Numbered from the stretch's first letter, positions 39,499-49,957 are shown. The stretch: 64,000 nt of DNA from Sporocytophaga sp. (GCA_024707265.1 JANQAB010000003.1:62001-126000), one strand, 5' to 3'. A program made the numbers and translations. Notes: generated by a model from the letters alone, not told the origin.

Positions 39499-40197
39499 AC
39501 CACTTTCAATGGTTTCTTATATTTCTTGATATATTCTGAATATTGGCCCAGACATGAATAATCAGTTGAAATGATATAATCGGCTTTCATTGCCAATGCC
39601 TCCTCAACTTTATGACCAACTATATTTTCAGAGGCTTTGCCTGAACACAAAGAATAGTTTGCTCCAAAGCCACAGCAACTACTTTCATTAAACTCCAATA
39701 ATTCAAGGCCATTTATACCCTGTAATAATTTTCTTGGAGCATCTTTTATCTGACAAAAATTAAGTGCATTACAAGCATCATGATAAACAGCTCTTGCAGA
39801 AAAACTGGCCCCCTTTACATTTTCAACTTTAAGAATATTGACAATAAATTCGCTGAGTTCAAATGTTTTTTTTTCTCGCGTTCTTATAGTCATTCCTGTG
39901 AGAAGAGCTGTCAAAGAAAAGCTTATAATTATTCCGAACCATATTGAGACAAGCACCGGATGGAATGACAGTGTAATTAACTGATGAGGAGTTTTCCTCC
40001 AGAAACTTCACTCCAAACTCCATTGCATCATCAAATGCTCCTGTGTTCAGGAAAGGCAAACCACAACATTTTTGATTTTCCTTATAATGAACTTTACATC
40101 CCAGGTGTTCAAGCAATCGGATAGTATTAAATCCGGTTTTCGGGAAGAAATGATTTACAGAACAGGGTACAAAAAGATTTACTTCAACTGCGCGCAT
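39453..40197 (-). CDS. LutA/GlpC-type (Fe-S)-binding CCG-domain protein (frameshifted)
   Basis: Two cysteine-rich CCG domains: CCGLPFLNTG in the N-terminal half and CCGFGANYSLC with YHDACNALNF in the C-terminal half, as in LutA of lactate oxidation and other heterodisulfide-like subunits. The frame breaks in the T9 run 39866-39874 (A9 on the coding strand); removing one A joins DYKNARKK to TFELSEF. About 247 residues. No LutB or LutC is nearby; it starts 1 base after the HMG-CoA lyase gene ends. Confidence 0.8.
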
Positions 40198-40198
40198 A

Positions 40199-41056
40199 CT
40201 ATTGTGGGAAAACCTGTGCTGCTATGGCCATAGCTTCTTCAAGTGCATTTAAATCAATTCCTGTTTGTACATTATGAGAGGTAAAATATTCAAGCATTTT
40301 TTCAGTTGGGATATTACCCACAAGATCATCTTTAGCCATCGGGCATCCGCCAAATCCTTTAAGGGCACCGTCAAACCTCCTGCAGCCTGCTTTGTAGGCT
40401 TCCTTTACCATCTCAACAGCGTTAAAAGGTGAGGCATGTAAATGTGCTCCGAATTCTATCTTTGGAAAAGCAGGAATCAAAGAAGTAAATAAGTAGTGCA
40501 AGTCTTCTTTCTTTGCTATTCCTATTGTATCGGAAAGTGACACAGTCCTTACCCCTATATCAAAAAGTTTTCCTGTAAAGTCTTTTACATACTCCACATC
40601 ATAAGGATCTCCATAAGGATTACCAAAGCCCATTGAAAGATAAACTACAAACTCTTTCTTACTTAACTCACAGATGGATTGAATTTCCTTCACTTGAGCA
40701 AAGGCCTCTTCAATACTTTTGTTGGTATTTCTTTTCTGAAAAGTTTCAGAAAGTGACAGAGGAAAACCCAGGTAATAAATTTCGTTATGGCTGGCAGCCT
40801 CTTGCGCTCCTCTTACATTTGCAATGATACCAAGCAACTTTGACTTTGATCCTGCCAGATCAAGTTTCTCAAGTACCTTTTCTGTGTCACTCATTTGAGG
40901 TACGGCAGCAGGAGAAACAAAACTCCCGAAATCAATAGTATCAAACCCAGCTTTCAGAAGTTGGTTGATATATTTTATTTTAAGTTCGGTAGGAATAAAT
41001 TCCTTTATGCCCTGCATCGCATCTCTGGGGCATTCTATTATTTTTACCACAGACAT
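40199..41056 (-). CDS. hydroxymethylglutaryl-CoA lyase
   Basis: 285-residue HMGL-like TIM barrel, cleaving 3-hydroxy-3-methylglutaryl-CoA to acetoacetate and acetyl-CoA, the last step of leucine breakdown. The family signature GFGGCPMA is present, with metal-binding HLHAS and a substrate Arg/Asp in the first strand (VKIIECPRDAMQG). Sits between metF (10 bases upstream) and the LutA-like gene in one minus-strand unit. Related aldolases cannot be excluded, but the Cys loop fits HMG-CoA lyase. Confidence 0.85.
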   Translation of the reverse strand: MSVVKIIECPRDAMQGIKEFIPTELKIKYINQLLKAGFDTIDFGSFVSPAAVPQMSDTEKVLEKLDLAGSKSKLLGIIANVRGAQEAASHNEIYYLGFPLSLSETFQKRNTNKSIEEAFAQVKEIQSICELSKKEFVVYLSMGFGNPYGDPYDVEYVKDFTGKLFDIGVRTVSLSDTIGIAKKEDLHYLFTSLIPAFPKIEFGAHLHASPFNAVEMVKEAYKAGCRRFDGALKGFGGCPMAKDDLVGNIPTEKMLEYFTSHNVQTGIDLNALEEAMAIAAQVFPQ

Positions 41057-41066
41057 CTATAATTCT

Positions 41067-42020
41067 TTAGAATAAAGCAGAAGCTATTTGTTTTACGCTA
41101 TCAGATTTCCCCATTGAATAATAATGCAATACAGGTACTCCAAATTCCATTAACTCTTTGGATTGCTGAATTGTCCATTCAATTCCAACTTCTTTCACCT
41201 GATCAGAAGTTTTGCATTTACTTATTGCTTCAGACAAATCCATCGGAATATCCATATGGAATATACTTGGCAATATTGTTATCTGCTTTTGTGTAGTTAT
41301 CGGTTTTAACCCGGGAATGATCGGAATTGTAATTCCTTCTTCCCTGCATTTTTTTACAAAATCAAAAAACTTCTGATTATCAAAAAACATCTGAGTCACT
41401 ATATATTCTGCACCCAGCTCTACTTTTTGTTTAAGATATTTGATATCGGTCTGAAGGTTTGGTGCCTCAAAGTGTTTTTCAGGATATCCCGCTATCCCAA
41501 TACAGAAATCTGAAGGAACCGGATTCTGCAAATCGTCTTCAAGGTAAACACCCTGATTCATACATTTTATCTGCTTGATAAGGTCAGAAGCATAGTGATG
41601 GCCATCAGGTTCGGGAATAAAAGTACCCTCTGATTTAATAGCATCTCCTCTTAAGGCCAATACATTATCAATGCCCAGGAAATTCAGGTCAATAAGCGCA
41701 TTTTCCGTTTCTTCCCTTGAAAATCCGCCACAAATGATATGAGGGACCGCATCTACCTTGTATTTATTCATGATAGCTGCACAAATTCCTACAGTTCCGG
41801 GTCTTTTTCTAATAGATTTTTTTTCAAGAAGACCGTTTTCTCTTTTCTTAAATACAAACTCTTCTCTATGATAGGTGACATCTATAAACGGAGGTTTAAA
41901 CTCCATCAGAGGATCTATTCCATCAAAAAGAGACTGAATATCCTGTCCTTTTAAAGGAGGAAGAATTTCGAAAGAGAAAAGAGTCTTTTTAGCGTTTTTC
42001 AGGTGTTCTACGACTTTCAT
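41067..42020 (-). CDS. metF: 5,10-methylenetetrahydrofolate reductase
   Basis: 317-residue flavoprotein that makes 5-methyl-THF for MetH. The barrel shows FSFEILPPLKGQ at the N-terminus, LALRGD, and EYIVTQMFFDN. Length normal. It is 1.5 kb downstream of metH on the same strand, with YtxH and an unknown gene between, so probably a separate unit; no riboswitch is seen upstream of it. Confidence 0.95.
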   Translation of the reverse strand: MKVVEHLKNAKKTLFSFEILPPLKGQDIQSLFDGIDPLMEFKPPFIDVTYHREEFVFKKRENGLLEKKSIRKRPGTVGICAAIMNKYKVDAVPHIICGGFSREETENALIDLNFLGIDNVLALRGDAIKSEGTFIPEPDGHHYASDLIKQIKCMNQGVYLEDDLQNPVPSDFCIGIAGYPEKHFEAPNLQTDIKYLKQKVELGAEYIVTQMFFDNQKFFDFVKKCREEGITIPIIPGLKPITTQKQITILPSIFHMDIPMDLSEAISKCKTSDQVKEVGIEWTIQQSKELMEFGVPVLHYYSMGKSDSVKQIASALF

Positions 42021-42095
42021 CTTCTTAGGTAAGTGAAGCTCAAAAATACTTATTTTTATCGAAGAGTTTAGCCTATAAAAGCCAAAAGGTTTAAG

Positions 42096-42127
42096 CTTTT
42101 AATCAATTTCAAAAAATTGATTAAAAG
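42096..42127 (-). terminator. AT-rich perfect hairpin upstream of metF
   Basis: CTTTTAATCAATTT and AAATTGATTAAAAG form a perfect 14-bp stem with a 4-base loop, between the unknown gene and metF. It could be a terminator of the upstream gene, although the U-run is weak. A second, weaker stem lies at 42162-42179. Confidence 0.5.
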
Positions 42128-42168
42128 TTATTTAGTTTTCACAGGGTTAAAAGCAAAATGAGCCTGTT

Positions 42169-42894
42169 TTAAAACAAGCCAGGCGCCAGATTCCCGTCTT
42201 TGCTTTGGGGATATTCCCTCTGAACGTTTATAGAGATAGGGTCCGAATAATTACCTACCTGATCCTCACCTATTTTAAATATGGCGATATATTGCCAGAC
42301 TACCTTAGAAGAGCTTGGAGGAATCGGATGAGTGTCGATAAAATCTTTAAGGGTATGATTTGCCAAAAAGACAAACCCTCTGCCATCCTTCCGGTCAACA
42401 TATAAATCAAGGGAGTCAGCTTTGCGATTCATCAACCGTATTAATGGCCTTCCTCCATCCAGATAAACCTGAAGCAGAGGTTCTAAAGTTACAGAAATAT
42501 CAAACAAAACTTTAAATCTGTAAAAAGCCAGGCTTTGATCGATCTGTCGACAAAATTTGGGGGATTTTTTCAGGTGCTCTACATATTCGGAGATTCTTTT
42601 AAATATTCCTGGTTCAACATTTTGCGGAACCTCAACTTCATCAAAATCTGATAACGTTTCCTGCACTTCGATTTTTTCCCCATAAGCATAAAAATTTTTC
42701 ACCAGATTATTCCTTCGAATTTGCTTCTTTGCAAATTCAATTCTTTTCAAAGAGAACTGATACATTTTCAAGTCATTACGGATAGAATTCAGTTCTTCAT
42801 CTGAAATATCCAGCAATTCTTTTAACTCTGTTAATTTATTATAAAAATTAATGAGCCACTCGAGACGTAAATGATCAATACTTTGGGAAAACAT
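42169..42894 (-). CDS. uncharacterised Bacteroidota protein with C-terminal Fn3-like region
   Basis: 241 residues from ATG 42894; an upstream start at 42987 adds a poorly conserved stretch. The N-terminal half is helical (LEWLINFYNKLTELKELL), and residues 150-230 look like a fibronectin-III-type sandwich (SLDLYVDRKDGRGFVFL, WQYIAIFK). No signal peptide, so cytosolic. Similar sequences are familiar from Bacteroidota genomes, but no function is known to me. Confidence 0.65.
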   Translation of the reverse strand: MFSQSIDHLRLEWLINFYNKLTELKELLDISDEELNSIRNDLKMYQFSLKRIEFAKKQIRRNNLVKNFYAYGEKIEVQETLSDFDEVEVPQNVEPGIFKRISEYVEHLKKSPKFCRQIDQSLAFYRFKVLFDISVTLEPLLQVYLDGGRPLIRLMNRKADSLDLYVDRKDGRGFVFLANHTLKDFIDTHPIPPSSSKVVWQYIAIFKIGEDQVGNYSDPISINVQREYPQSKDGNLAPGLF

Positions 42895-43130
42895 TTTTGG
42901 CGGATTTAGTGCTCCACTGCCACCTAATAAGTAAAACAGTGATACTTTTGATACACAAAATATAGAATTTTCATCTATAAAATACAAGCATCTATCCCTT
43001 GAAAGGCAAAAAAAAGTACAATTTTAAAATAGTCCCCGTAGACTATTACTCCCTAAAAGAAACATATTTCACTCAAAATCACTTAATATATAGTAGAGGA
43101 ACTGGATGTACAACCTAAACCTATGTAATT

Positions 43131-43383
43131 ATGGACGAAAATGTTAAAGTATTTTTGGGGTTCCTTGCCGGAGCAGCAACGGGCGCAATTGCCGGTATTT
43201 TATTAGCCCCAGAAAAAGGAGATGTAACCAGAAAAAATATCTCTGACAAAACATCTCAGCTAAAAAGCGATGTAAACGGTCAGGTGCAGAAAGGAGTTGA
43301 AAAATTGAACAACTTGAAAAAATTCTGCATTCTCTTTAATCAATGATTATAGTCAACAAGCCCAGGCTCAGGCCAACCCATAA
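43131..43383 (+). CDS. YtxH domain protein (frameshifted near C-terminus)
   Basis: Small protein with an N-terminal membrane helix and the YtxH signature GAATGAIAGILLAPEKG. The listed frame ends early; removing one A from the A6 run 43317-43322 gives LKNSAFSLINDYSQQAQAQANP and a stop at 43383, about 84 residues. YtxH proteins are general-stress or apolipophorin-like in other bacteria. Expressed alone on the plus strand, convergent with metH. Confidence 0.75.
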
Positions 43384-43401
43384 AGGATTTATAAATTATT
43401 T

Positions 43402-43480
43402 AAAAAAAGGCTGCTCCAAAATTGAGACAGCCTTTTTCAATTTAATTAAAGTAAAATGGCTGCCCTTTGAGACAGCCATT
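43402..43480. terminator. two tandem bidirectional hairpins between ytxH and metH
   Basis: Hairpin one: GGCTG...CAGCC at 43409-43432 with A7 before and T5 after. Hairpin two: AATGGCTG...CAGCCATT at 43455-43480. Both share the arm TTGAGACAGCC, so one probably arose from the other. They terminate convergent transcription from both sides. Confidence 0.8.
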
Positions 43481-43513
43481 CAACTTTTGCTTTCAGCCTT
43501 TAGCTTTAGGCTT

Positions 43514-46500
43514 CTAATCATAGTTCAAAACCGGACTAAGCCACTTCTCAACCTCTTCTACAGTCATGTTTTTCCTTTTGGCATAATCAACCACTTGGTC
43601 TTTTTCTATTTTACCCAATCCAAAATATTTAGAATCAGGGTGAGAAAAATACATACCACTAACCGATGAGGCCGGATACATGGCGAAGCTTTCCGTTAGT
43701 GCAATTCCCGTTCTGCAGTTAGGATCTAAGAGCTTGAACAATATACTTTTCTCAGTATGATCCGGACATGCAGGATATCCTGGAGCAGGTCTTATTCCCG
43801 CATACTCTTCTTTTATTAAAGCTTCATTATCAAATGACTCATCACTTGCATATCCCCAATACTCCTTCCTTACCTTCTCATGCATGCATTCTGCAAATGC
43901 TTCAGCCAATCTGTCTGCTATAGCTTTGATAAGTATAGAATTATAATCGTCATGATCCTTTTCGTACTTTTCAAGTAAAGCTTCAATGCCTATTCCTGCA
44001 GTCACGGCAAAACCACCAATATAATCATTGACTCCCGAATCTTTAGGGGCTATATAATCACTGAGTGCCAGGTTAGGTATACCTTTGCCTTTCAAACCTT
44101 GTTGTCTTAAAGTATGGAATGTCGTAAGAACTTTACTTCTATCTTCTTTGAAGACTTCATGCTTGTGATTACCATGATCAATTACTTCCTTATTAAATTC
44201 ATGCAGAAGGATATCATCATCTCCACCTCTAGTGGCAGGATAAAAACCTATAACCGCTTTTGCCTGAAGTAATTTTTTCTCAATTACCTCTTTTAACATA
44301 GCTCTTGCATCGTCATACAGTTTTTTTGCCTCGGTACCGATAATAGGGTCTTCAAAAATTTTGGGGAACTTTCCTTTCAGCTGCCAAGTCTGGAAGAAAG
44401 GAGTCCAGTCTATGTACTTACTAATTTCTGATAAAGAGTAATCATCGAAGAATTTGGTACCAAGGAAAGCAGGTTTGGTTACTTTAGTAGTTGCCCAGTC
44501 AATAGGGGCCTTATTAGCCCTAGCCTGATCAATGCTGATATAATTTTTATCTTTCTGTCTTTTAGAATGTTCTTCCCGTGCTTTAGAGTACTCGGATTTG
44601 ATATTCTGAATAAAGTTATCTTTGTTTTCGCGACTCAAAAGACTTCCGGCAACCGGAACACTTCTTGATGCATCCAGTACATGGACAACAGAACCACTAT
44701 AATGCGGATCAATCTTCACTGCCGTATGAATTCTTGATGTTGTTGCACCACCGATCATCAAAGGAACTTTTAAACCAGCCTTTTCCATTTCTTTTGCAAC
44801 TGTAACCATTTCATCAAGAGAAGGTGTTATAAGACCGCTTAATCCAATGATATCAACATTATTTTCCTGAGCAGCTTTAATGATTTTATCAGTATGCACC
44901 ATCACTCCAAGATCGATGATCTCGTAATTATTGCAGCCTAAAACTACTCCAACTATATTTTTCCCAATATCATGAACATCACCCTTTACTGTAGCCATTA
45001 GGATTCTACCAGCACTTTGCCCTTCTCCTCCTCCTTTTTTCTTTTCTTCCTCTATAAATGGAAGCAGATAAGCTACCGCTTTTTTCATTACCCTTGCGCT
45101 CTTGACTACTTGAGGCAAGAACATTTTTCCTTCACCGAAAAGGTCACCAACTATGTTCATTCCGTCCATCAAAGGTCCTTCGATAACCTCCAATGGTTTG
45201 GCAAACAAATGCCTTGCTTCTTCTACGTCCTGATCAATATAATCAACAACACCTTTTACCAAAGCATGAGCTAATCTTTCTCCAACAGGCAGCTTGCGCC
45301 AGGTTTCATCCTTAACAGCTTCTTTACCCTTATTCTTGACCTTCTCAGCCATCTCAAGCATGCGCTCAGTTGCATCAGGACGTCTGTTCAGCAATACATC
45401 TTCTACATGCTCCAGCAGGTCTTTAGGAATATTTTCATAAACCTCAATCATTCCTGCATTCACAATACCCATATCGAGGCCAGCTTTTATAGCATGATAA
45501 AGGAATGCTGAGTGCATCGCTTCTCTAACCGCATCATTTCCTCTGAAAGAGAATGATATGTTACTTACCCCCCCACTTACCTTTACACCTGGAAGATTTT
45601 CTTTAATCCATCTTGTAGCATTAATAAAATCTACTGCATAGTTATTGTGTTCTTCGATACCTGTAGCAACAGTAAGAATATTTGGGTCGAAAATGATGTC
45701 TTCTGCAGGAAAGTTAACCTCTTTGGTAAGAATATCATAAGCTCTTTGGCAGATCTCAATTCTTCTTTGGTAAGAATCTGCTTGTCCTTGTTCATCGAAA
45801 GCCATGACAACAACAGCAGCTCCGTACTTTCTTACTTTTCTCGCATGTTCTTTAAACTTTTCTTCGCCTTCTTTTAGACTTATAGAATTTACAATAGCTT
45901 TACCTTGTACACATTTAAGACCTGCTTCAATTACGGACCATTTGGACGAATCCACCATGATAGGAAGTTTCGAAATATCAGGTTCAGATGCAATAAGATT
46001 AAGGAAAGTTGTCATTGCCTGTTCAGAATCAAGCATCCCCTCATCCATATTGACGTCGATCACCTGAGCACCACCTTCAACCTGGTTTCTTGCTACAGCA
46101 AGAGCTTCTTCATAATTGCCCTCTTTGATGAGACGGGCAAACATTTTAGAACCTGTTACATTGGTTCTTTCCCCAATATTGATAAAGTTAGCACCTTTGA
46201 AGACTTTCAAAGGTTCAAGTCCGCTATATCTTGAAAGATGATCCGATTCTGGTTTCGCTCTTGGCTTGTATTTAGCTGCTAAATTCGCAATTGCATTAAT
46301 ATGTGCAGGTGTTGTACCACAACAACCTCCAATAATATTCAGCAAGCCTTCATCCAAAAATTCTTTGATGGTAGAAGCCATCTCCTCAGGACTTTCATCA
46401 TATTGTCCGAATTCATTGGGCAGCCCCGCATTAGGGTGTGCACTGATTCCGGTAACCGATTCCTTTGCTAAATCTCTGATATGTTGCTTTAGCTGTTTTG

Positions 46501-47242
46501 CTCCCAATGCACAGTTAAAACCAACTGTCAGAACAGGTAAGTGCGTAACAGAATATAAAAAAGCCTCGACTGTTTGTCCGGATAAAGTTCTTCCGCTTGC
46601 ATCAGTAATGGTACCTGAGATCATTACAGGGATTTTTGATCCTGTGTCTTCTTTGTAGGATTCAATAGCAAATAAAGCGGCTTTGCAGTTGAGCGTATCA
46701 AAAACCGTTTCGACAAGGAACAGATCTGCCCCTCCTTCTGCAAGCCCTTTTACTTGCTCATAATATGCTTTTACAAGATCATCAAAAGTCACAGCTCTAT
46801 AACCTGGATTATTGACATCTGGAGATAGGGAAGCCGTTCTGTTTGTGGGGCCAATAGAACCCGCCACGAACCTTGGCCTTGAAGGATCCTTCTTATTATA
46901 AATTTCCGCAGCTTCTTTGGCGATTCTTGCAGATTCATAGTTTAGTTCATAAACAAGATCTTCCATATGATAATCTGCCATGGCAATCGAAGTACCACTA
47001 AAAGTATTGGTTTCGATTATATCAGCACCTGCCTCAAGATATTTAAGATGGATTTCTTTGATAATATCAGGACGAGTAAGAGATAACAAATCGTTATTAC
47101 CCTTTAAGTCTCCTTTATGATCTTTGAATCTTTCCCCTCTAAAATCAGCTTCTTCAAGGGTATATCCCTGAATCATGGTTCCCATAGCACCATCAAGCAC
47201 AAGTATTCTTTTCTTTAATACTTCCTGAATGTCAACAGTCAT
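43514..47242 (-). CDS. metH: cobalamin-dependent methionine synthase
   Basis: 1242 residues, all four modules: homocysteine domain (zinc Cys in GFNCALG and GGCCG), pterin domain ([13 protein letters not shown]), B12-binding cap and Rossmann domain (DVHDIGKN supplies the axial His), and the C-terminal reactivation domain ([16 protein letters not shown]). Methylates homocysteine from methyl-THF. Preceded by a SAM-I riboswitch, which fits feedback by the end product. Start ATG 47242. Confidence 0.98.
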   Translation of the reverse strand: MTVDIQEVLKKRILVLDGAMGTMIQGYTLEEADFRGERFKDHKGDLKGNNDLLSLTRPDIIKEIHLKYLEAGADIIETNTFSGTSIAMADYHMEDLVYELNYESARIAKEAAEIYNKKDPSRPRFVAGSIGPTNRTASLSPDVNNPGYRAVTFDDLVKAYYEQVKGLAEGGADLFLVETVFDTLNCKAALFAIESYKEDTGSKIPVMISGTITDASGRTLSGQTVEAFLYSVTHLPVLTVGFNCALGAKQLKQHIRDLAKESVTGISAHPNAGLPNEFGQYDESPEEMASTIKEFLDEGLLNIIGGCCGTTPAHINAIANLAAKYKPRAKPESDHLSRYSGLEPLKVFKGANFINIGERTNVTGSKMFARLIKEGNYEEALAVARNQVEGGAQVIDVNMDEGMLDSEQAMTTFLNLIASEPDISKLPIMVDSSKWSVIEAGLKCVQGKAIVNSISLKEGEEKFKEHARKVRKYGAAVVVMAFDEQGQADSYQRRIEICQRAYDILTKEVNFPAEDIIFDPNILTVATGIEEHNNYAVDFINATRWIKENLPGVKVSGGVSNISFSFRGNDAVREAMHSAFLYHAIKAGLDMGIVNAGMIEVYENIPKDLLEHVEDVLLNRRPDATERMLEMAEKVKNKGKEAVKDETWRKLPVGERLAHALVKGVVDYIDQDVEEARHLFAKPLEVIEGPLMDGMNIVGDLFGEGKMFLPQVVKSARVMKKAVAYLLPFIEEEKKKGGGEGQSAGRILMATVKGDVHDIGKNIVGVVLGCNNYEIIDLGVMVHTDKIIKAAQENNVDIIGLSGLITPSLDEMVTVAKEMEKAGLKVPLMIGGATTSRIHTAVKIDPHYSGSVVHVLDASRSVPVAGSLLSRENKDNFIQNIKSEYSKAREEHSKRQKDKNYISIDQARANKAPIDWATTKVTKPAFLGTKFFDDYSLSEISKYIDWTPFFQTWQLKGKFPKIFEDPIIGTEAKKLYDDARAMLKEVIEKKLLQAKAVIGFYPATRGGDDDILLHEFNKEVIDHGNHKHEVFKEDRSKVLTTFHTLRQQGLKGKGIPNLALSDYIAPKDSGVNDYIGGFAVTAGIGIEALLEKYEKDHDDYNSILIKAIADRLAEAFAECMHEKVRKEYWGYASDESFDNEALIKEEYAGIRPAPGYPACPDHTEKSILFKLLDPNCRTGIALTESFAMYPASSVSGMYFSHPDSKYFGLGKIEKDQVVDYAKRKNMTVEEVEKWLSPVLNYD

Positions 47243-47638
47243 TTTTCAATAACTTTTTTTTAGATGAATAAAATTATGAAGAGCTTAAACGGAGAGATTC
47301 CCGGGAAGGAGTTCTACCTTATCTTTCTCTGCTGAAAATTAAAAATTCTCAGAGTGGGAGTTAGCACCTTCTATTAAAGGGTTGCTAAGACATCTAAGGG
47401 CCCAATCCCTCCGTCTTTCCGGATAAGTTCAATGCCAAATTACTAATAAAGTTTCTTTTTAAATAAATAATATCTAAAATTCTTTCCTTTCAAGGAATGA
47501 TGTAATAATTTTTTAACAATTTAAACATCTCTTTTCCTTAATTCCTCTATTTTTGGATTGAACTTCAAACAGCTTGAATTAAGGTTAACCCTTGAAATTC
47601 AATACTGTTCAATTTTACAATAAAACCCATCAATTAAT
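47243..47638. other. 396-base divergent region between metH and ppx
   Basis: Contains the metH leader and SAM-I riboswitch (47318-47427), then an AT-rich segment that must carry both promoters. TAATTTGG on the minus strand near 47440 is a possible metH -7 box (imperfect). Nothing else stands out. Confidence 0.5.
47318..47427 (-). ncRNA. SAM-I (S-box) riboswitch upstream of metH
   Basis: On the minus strand the P1 arms CTTATC and GATAAG enclose the conserved aptamer: GGAGGGATTGGGCCC, then CTTAGCAACC and GGTGCTAACTCCCAC. These are the S-box core segments around the SAM pocket and the kink-turn/pseudoknot. About 110 bases, ending 75 bases before the metH start. A palindrome TTCCCGGGAA between aptamer and gene may be part of the switch; no clear U-run terminator, so control may be translational. 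Confidence 0.92.
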
Positions 47639-48571
47639 TTGAAATTTGCTGCAGTAGATATTGGCTCCAACGCAATTCGTTTTCAGATAACTAGTATCCT
47701 GAAACACAATGACATATTCAATTTTAAAAAACTTGAATATGTCCGTTTTCCACTTAGACTTGGCCAGGATGTATTCCAGTTCAATAAGATCAGTCCGGAA
47801 AAAGTAGAAAAGTTCGTAAAGCTCATGAAAACTTTTAAGATGCTTTTAGAGCTTTATGAAGTGGATGATTATATTTTCTGTGCAACTTCAGCGATGCGTG
47901 AATCCACCAATGGAAGAGATATTGCAGACAGAGTAAAAAAAGAGGTTGGCATTTCAATTGATATTATTGACGGAGATCAGGAAGCTGACCTTATCAATGC
48001 AGTGCTCTTCAATGAACTTGACGAAAAAAGCTACATTCATATTGATGTAGGAGGTGGTAGTACAGAGCTGAACATATTTGTCAACAAAAACAAGGTCGCA
48101 GCACAATCCTTTAAAATCGGATCTGTAAGAAGACTGAACAAACTTGATGCGCCTGAAGAATGGAAAAGAATGGAGAAATGGGTTAGTGATAATATTTCCA
48201 AAGCTGATGGTCCGGTATATGCAATAGGTACAGGTGGCAACATAGGGAAAATCTATGAGCTGGCCAACCTTTCAAGATCCAAAGAGCTGAAGCCCAGCAT
48301 TAAAATTGAAAAGATCGAAGGAGTACAAAAACAGGTTGCTGCGATGACTTACGAAGATAGAATTCATGTGCTAAACCTTAATCCAGACCGTGCCGATGTT
48401 ATTGTTCCTGCTTCGGATATCTATATTTCTGTGATGAAATACGCAAGAGCTAAAGAAATGGTGGTACCTGAACTAGGCCTGAAAGATGGCCTTATACAAC
48501 TGTTATTTAGGAGAAATATGCTCGATGCAAATCAGGTCACCATCATTAATACTAATAAGTTCCCGAAATAA
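47639..48571 (+). CDS. ppx: exopolyphosphatase / Ppx-GppA family phosphatase
   Basis: 310 residues. Starts with TTG 47639; no ATG is possible because an in-frame stop lies six codons upstream. ASKHA fold with FAAVDIGSNAIRF at the N-terminus (phosphate 1) and HIDVGGGSTELN (phosphate 2). Degrades polyphosphate or pppGpp. Short form without the C-terminal HD domain. The polyphosphate kinase gene is 1.5 kb away on the other strand, an opposing activity. Confidence 0.88.
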   Translation: MKFAAVDIGSNAIRFQITSILKHNDIFNFKKLEYVRFPLRLGQDVFQFNKISPEKVEKFVKLMKTFKMLLELYEVDDYIFCATSAMRESTNGRDIADRVKKEVGISIDIIDGDQEADLINAVLFNELDEKSYIHIDVGGGSTELNIFVNKNKVAAQSFKIGSVRRLNKLDAPEEWKRMEKWVSDNISKADGPVYAIGTGGNIGKIYELANLSRSKELKPSIKIEKIEGVQKQVAAMTYEDRIHVLNLNPDRADVIVPASDIYISVMKYARAKEMVVPELGLKDGLIQLLFRRNMLDANQVTIINTNKFPK

Positions 48572-48591
48572 TCCGGGAACTCACTTTTTTT
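48558..48591. terminator. terminator between ppx and the GT2 gene
   Basis: AGTTCCCG...CGGGAACT hairpin overlapping the ppx stop, followed by a T7 run. Lies between convergent genes with a gap of only 9 bases. Confidence 0.75.
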
Positions 48592-49339
48592 CTCTTAACT
48601 TTTTCAGTTTATTATATTTTTGAAAGGTCACTTTACCAGTTTCTTTAGCTATAACATAGCCATAATATCCGTCAAGTATACCCAGCTTAAGTATATAGGA
48701 ATGAAAAAACCTGTAAAACGGGCTTATGTATAACTTGATAAATCCAGGCTTCTTTCCTTCTTTAAAAAGTCTTTCGGCAGAAAGTGTACTATACTTATCA
48801 TTCTTCTGATCATACTGTTCAAGAGAATAAATAGTGTAGTGAAGAATAGCGCCTTTAAGTTTTTTTACTGTCGTCCCCTTCTCCATATTTAGTTTTTCAT
48901 GCACCGGACTACTGTCCCATTGAACTTTATCTTTGCGAAAAATCCTTATATGAGATTCCGGATTCCAGTGCCCAAATTTCAGCCATTTCCCGCAGAAATT
49001 GGATTTCCTTGGTATTTCATAACAATCAAATTGAGGATGCTTTAATTCGCTTTTGATTTCTTCAATTAAATCTTCTGAGAGCTCTTCATCTGCATCAAGA
49101 GAAAGTATATAGTTATACCGAGCATAACTGTTGCCGAGATTCTTTGTAGGACCGTACCCCTCCCACTTTCTTCGAAGGAAATTGACGTTGTATTTTCTGC
49201 AAATATCTTCAGTACTATCTCTGCTAAATGAATCCACTACTACAATATCATCAGTAAGACAATCAAGAGATTTCAAACATCTTTCAATGTTTCTTTCCTC
49301 ATTGTATGTTATGACGACAGCAGAGACAGGTACTTTCAT
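48581..49339 (-). CDS. family 2 glycosyltransferase (WaaE/KdtX-like)
   Basis: 252 residues with the GT-A core: VVITYNEERNIERCLKSL, DDIVVVDSFSRDST and the SLDADEELS metal site. The C-terminal region resembles LPS core glycosyltransferases. Cytosolic side of the inner membrane; sugar unknown. Follows the DUF4337 gene by 3 bases, so the pair may be co-transcribed. Confidence 0.88.
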   Translation of the reverse strand: MKVPVSAVVITYNEERNIERCLKSLDCLTDDIVVVDSFSRDSTEDICRKYNVNFLRRKWEGYGPTKNLGNSYARYNYILSLDADEELSEDLIEEIKSELKHPQFDCYEIPRKSNFCGKWLKFGHWNPESHIRIFRKDKVQWDSSPVHEKLNMEKGTTVKKLKGAILHYTIYSLEQYDQKNDKYSTLSAERLFKEGKKPGFIKLYISPFYRFFHSYILKLGILDGYYGYVIAKETGKVTFQKYNKLKKLREKK

Positions 49340-49342
49340 ATA

Positions 49343-49957
49343 TTAATGAACTATACTAAATGCATAAAGTGTGAACGTACTTCCTATTAATCCAAGGCCA
49401 ATAAGCAACATAAAAAAAGCTTTTTTGCTTTTTCCCGTTGAAGAAATCAGGCTTATAGCCCCCATTACAAGGGCAAGCTGAAGAAATAGTGTGGCAAGGT
49501 CAAAATAATCTCCTGCTCTTGCGAGAATTTGCAGATGCTCCTCCCATTCTTTTACTCCGATTACCTGACCAAACTTTCCATCCAGCTCCTGTATCCAGTT
49601 TTCTTTTCCTACTACTTTTGAACCAAGGAGAATTTCTTTTTTTTCTTTAGAATACCTCTCCACCTCTTTATCTAGTCCAGCAACAACACTTTCGATGGCA
49701 GCTTTTTTATCCTCAACAATTACCCCGGATTTAAGCAATGATTTTAACAACTCCCCTTGTCCTTCAGCCAATGATTCTTTAATGCTCTTAGACTGATACC
49801 ACATATAAGCGGAGCTTTTCTCATTCGTCTCAATAATTTCATCATCTCCGTATTTCCCTCCTCCCAGGTCTGCTATAGCTAGTATAGCAGCAAATACAGC
49901 AAGCAACAAACCACAGTAAGTTTCAAGCCTGTTGCTTTTTTTTTCTGGTTCTTCCAT
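49343..49957 (-). CDS. DUF4337-like membrane protein
   Basis: 204 residues. An N-terminal helix (LLAVFAAILAIADLGG), then SAYMWYQSKSIKESLAEGQ typical of DUF4337, a charged coiled region, and two C-terminal helices (LFLQLALVMGAISLI, AFFMLLIGLGLIGSTFTLYAF). Function unknown. Between ppk1 and the GT2 gene on the same strand. Confidence 0.72.
   Translation of the reverse strand: MEEPEKKSNRLETYCGLLLAVFAAILAIADLGGGKYGDDEIIETNEKSSAYMWYQSKSIKESLAEGQGELLKSLLKSGVIVEDKKAAIESVVAGLDKEVERYSKEKKEILLGSKVVGKENWIQELDGKFGQVIGVKEWEEHLQILARAGDYFDLATLFLQLALVMGAISLISSTGKSKKAFFMLLIGLGLIGSTFTLYAFSIVH

Noticed and set aside
42021..42168. Second SAM riboswitch upstream of metF
   Set aside because: The region lacks the GGAGGGA, GCAACC and GGTGCTAA core segments present before metH; only an AT-rich hairpin is there.
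43514..47242. Plus-strand ORFs of 60-130 codons opposite metH
   Set aside because: Antisense shadows of a conserved gene; no start context or protein features.
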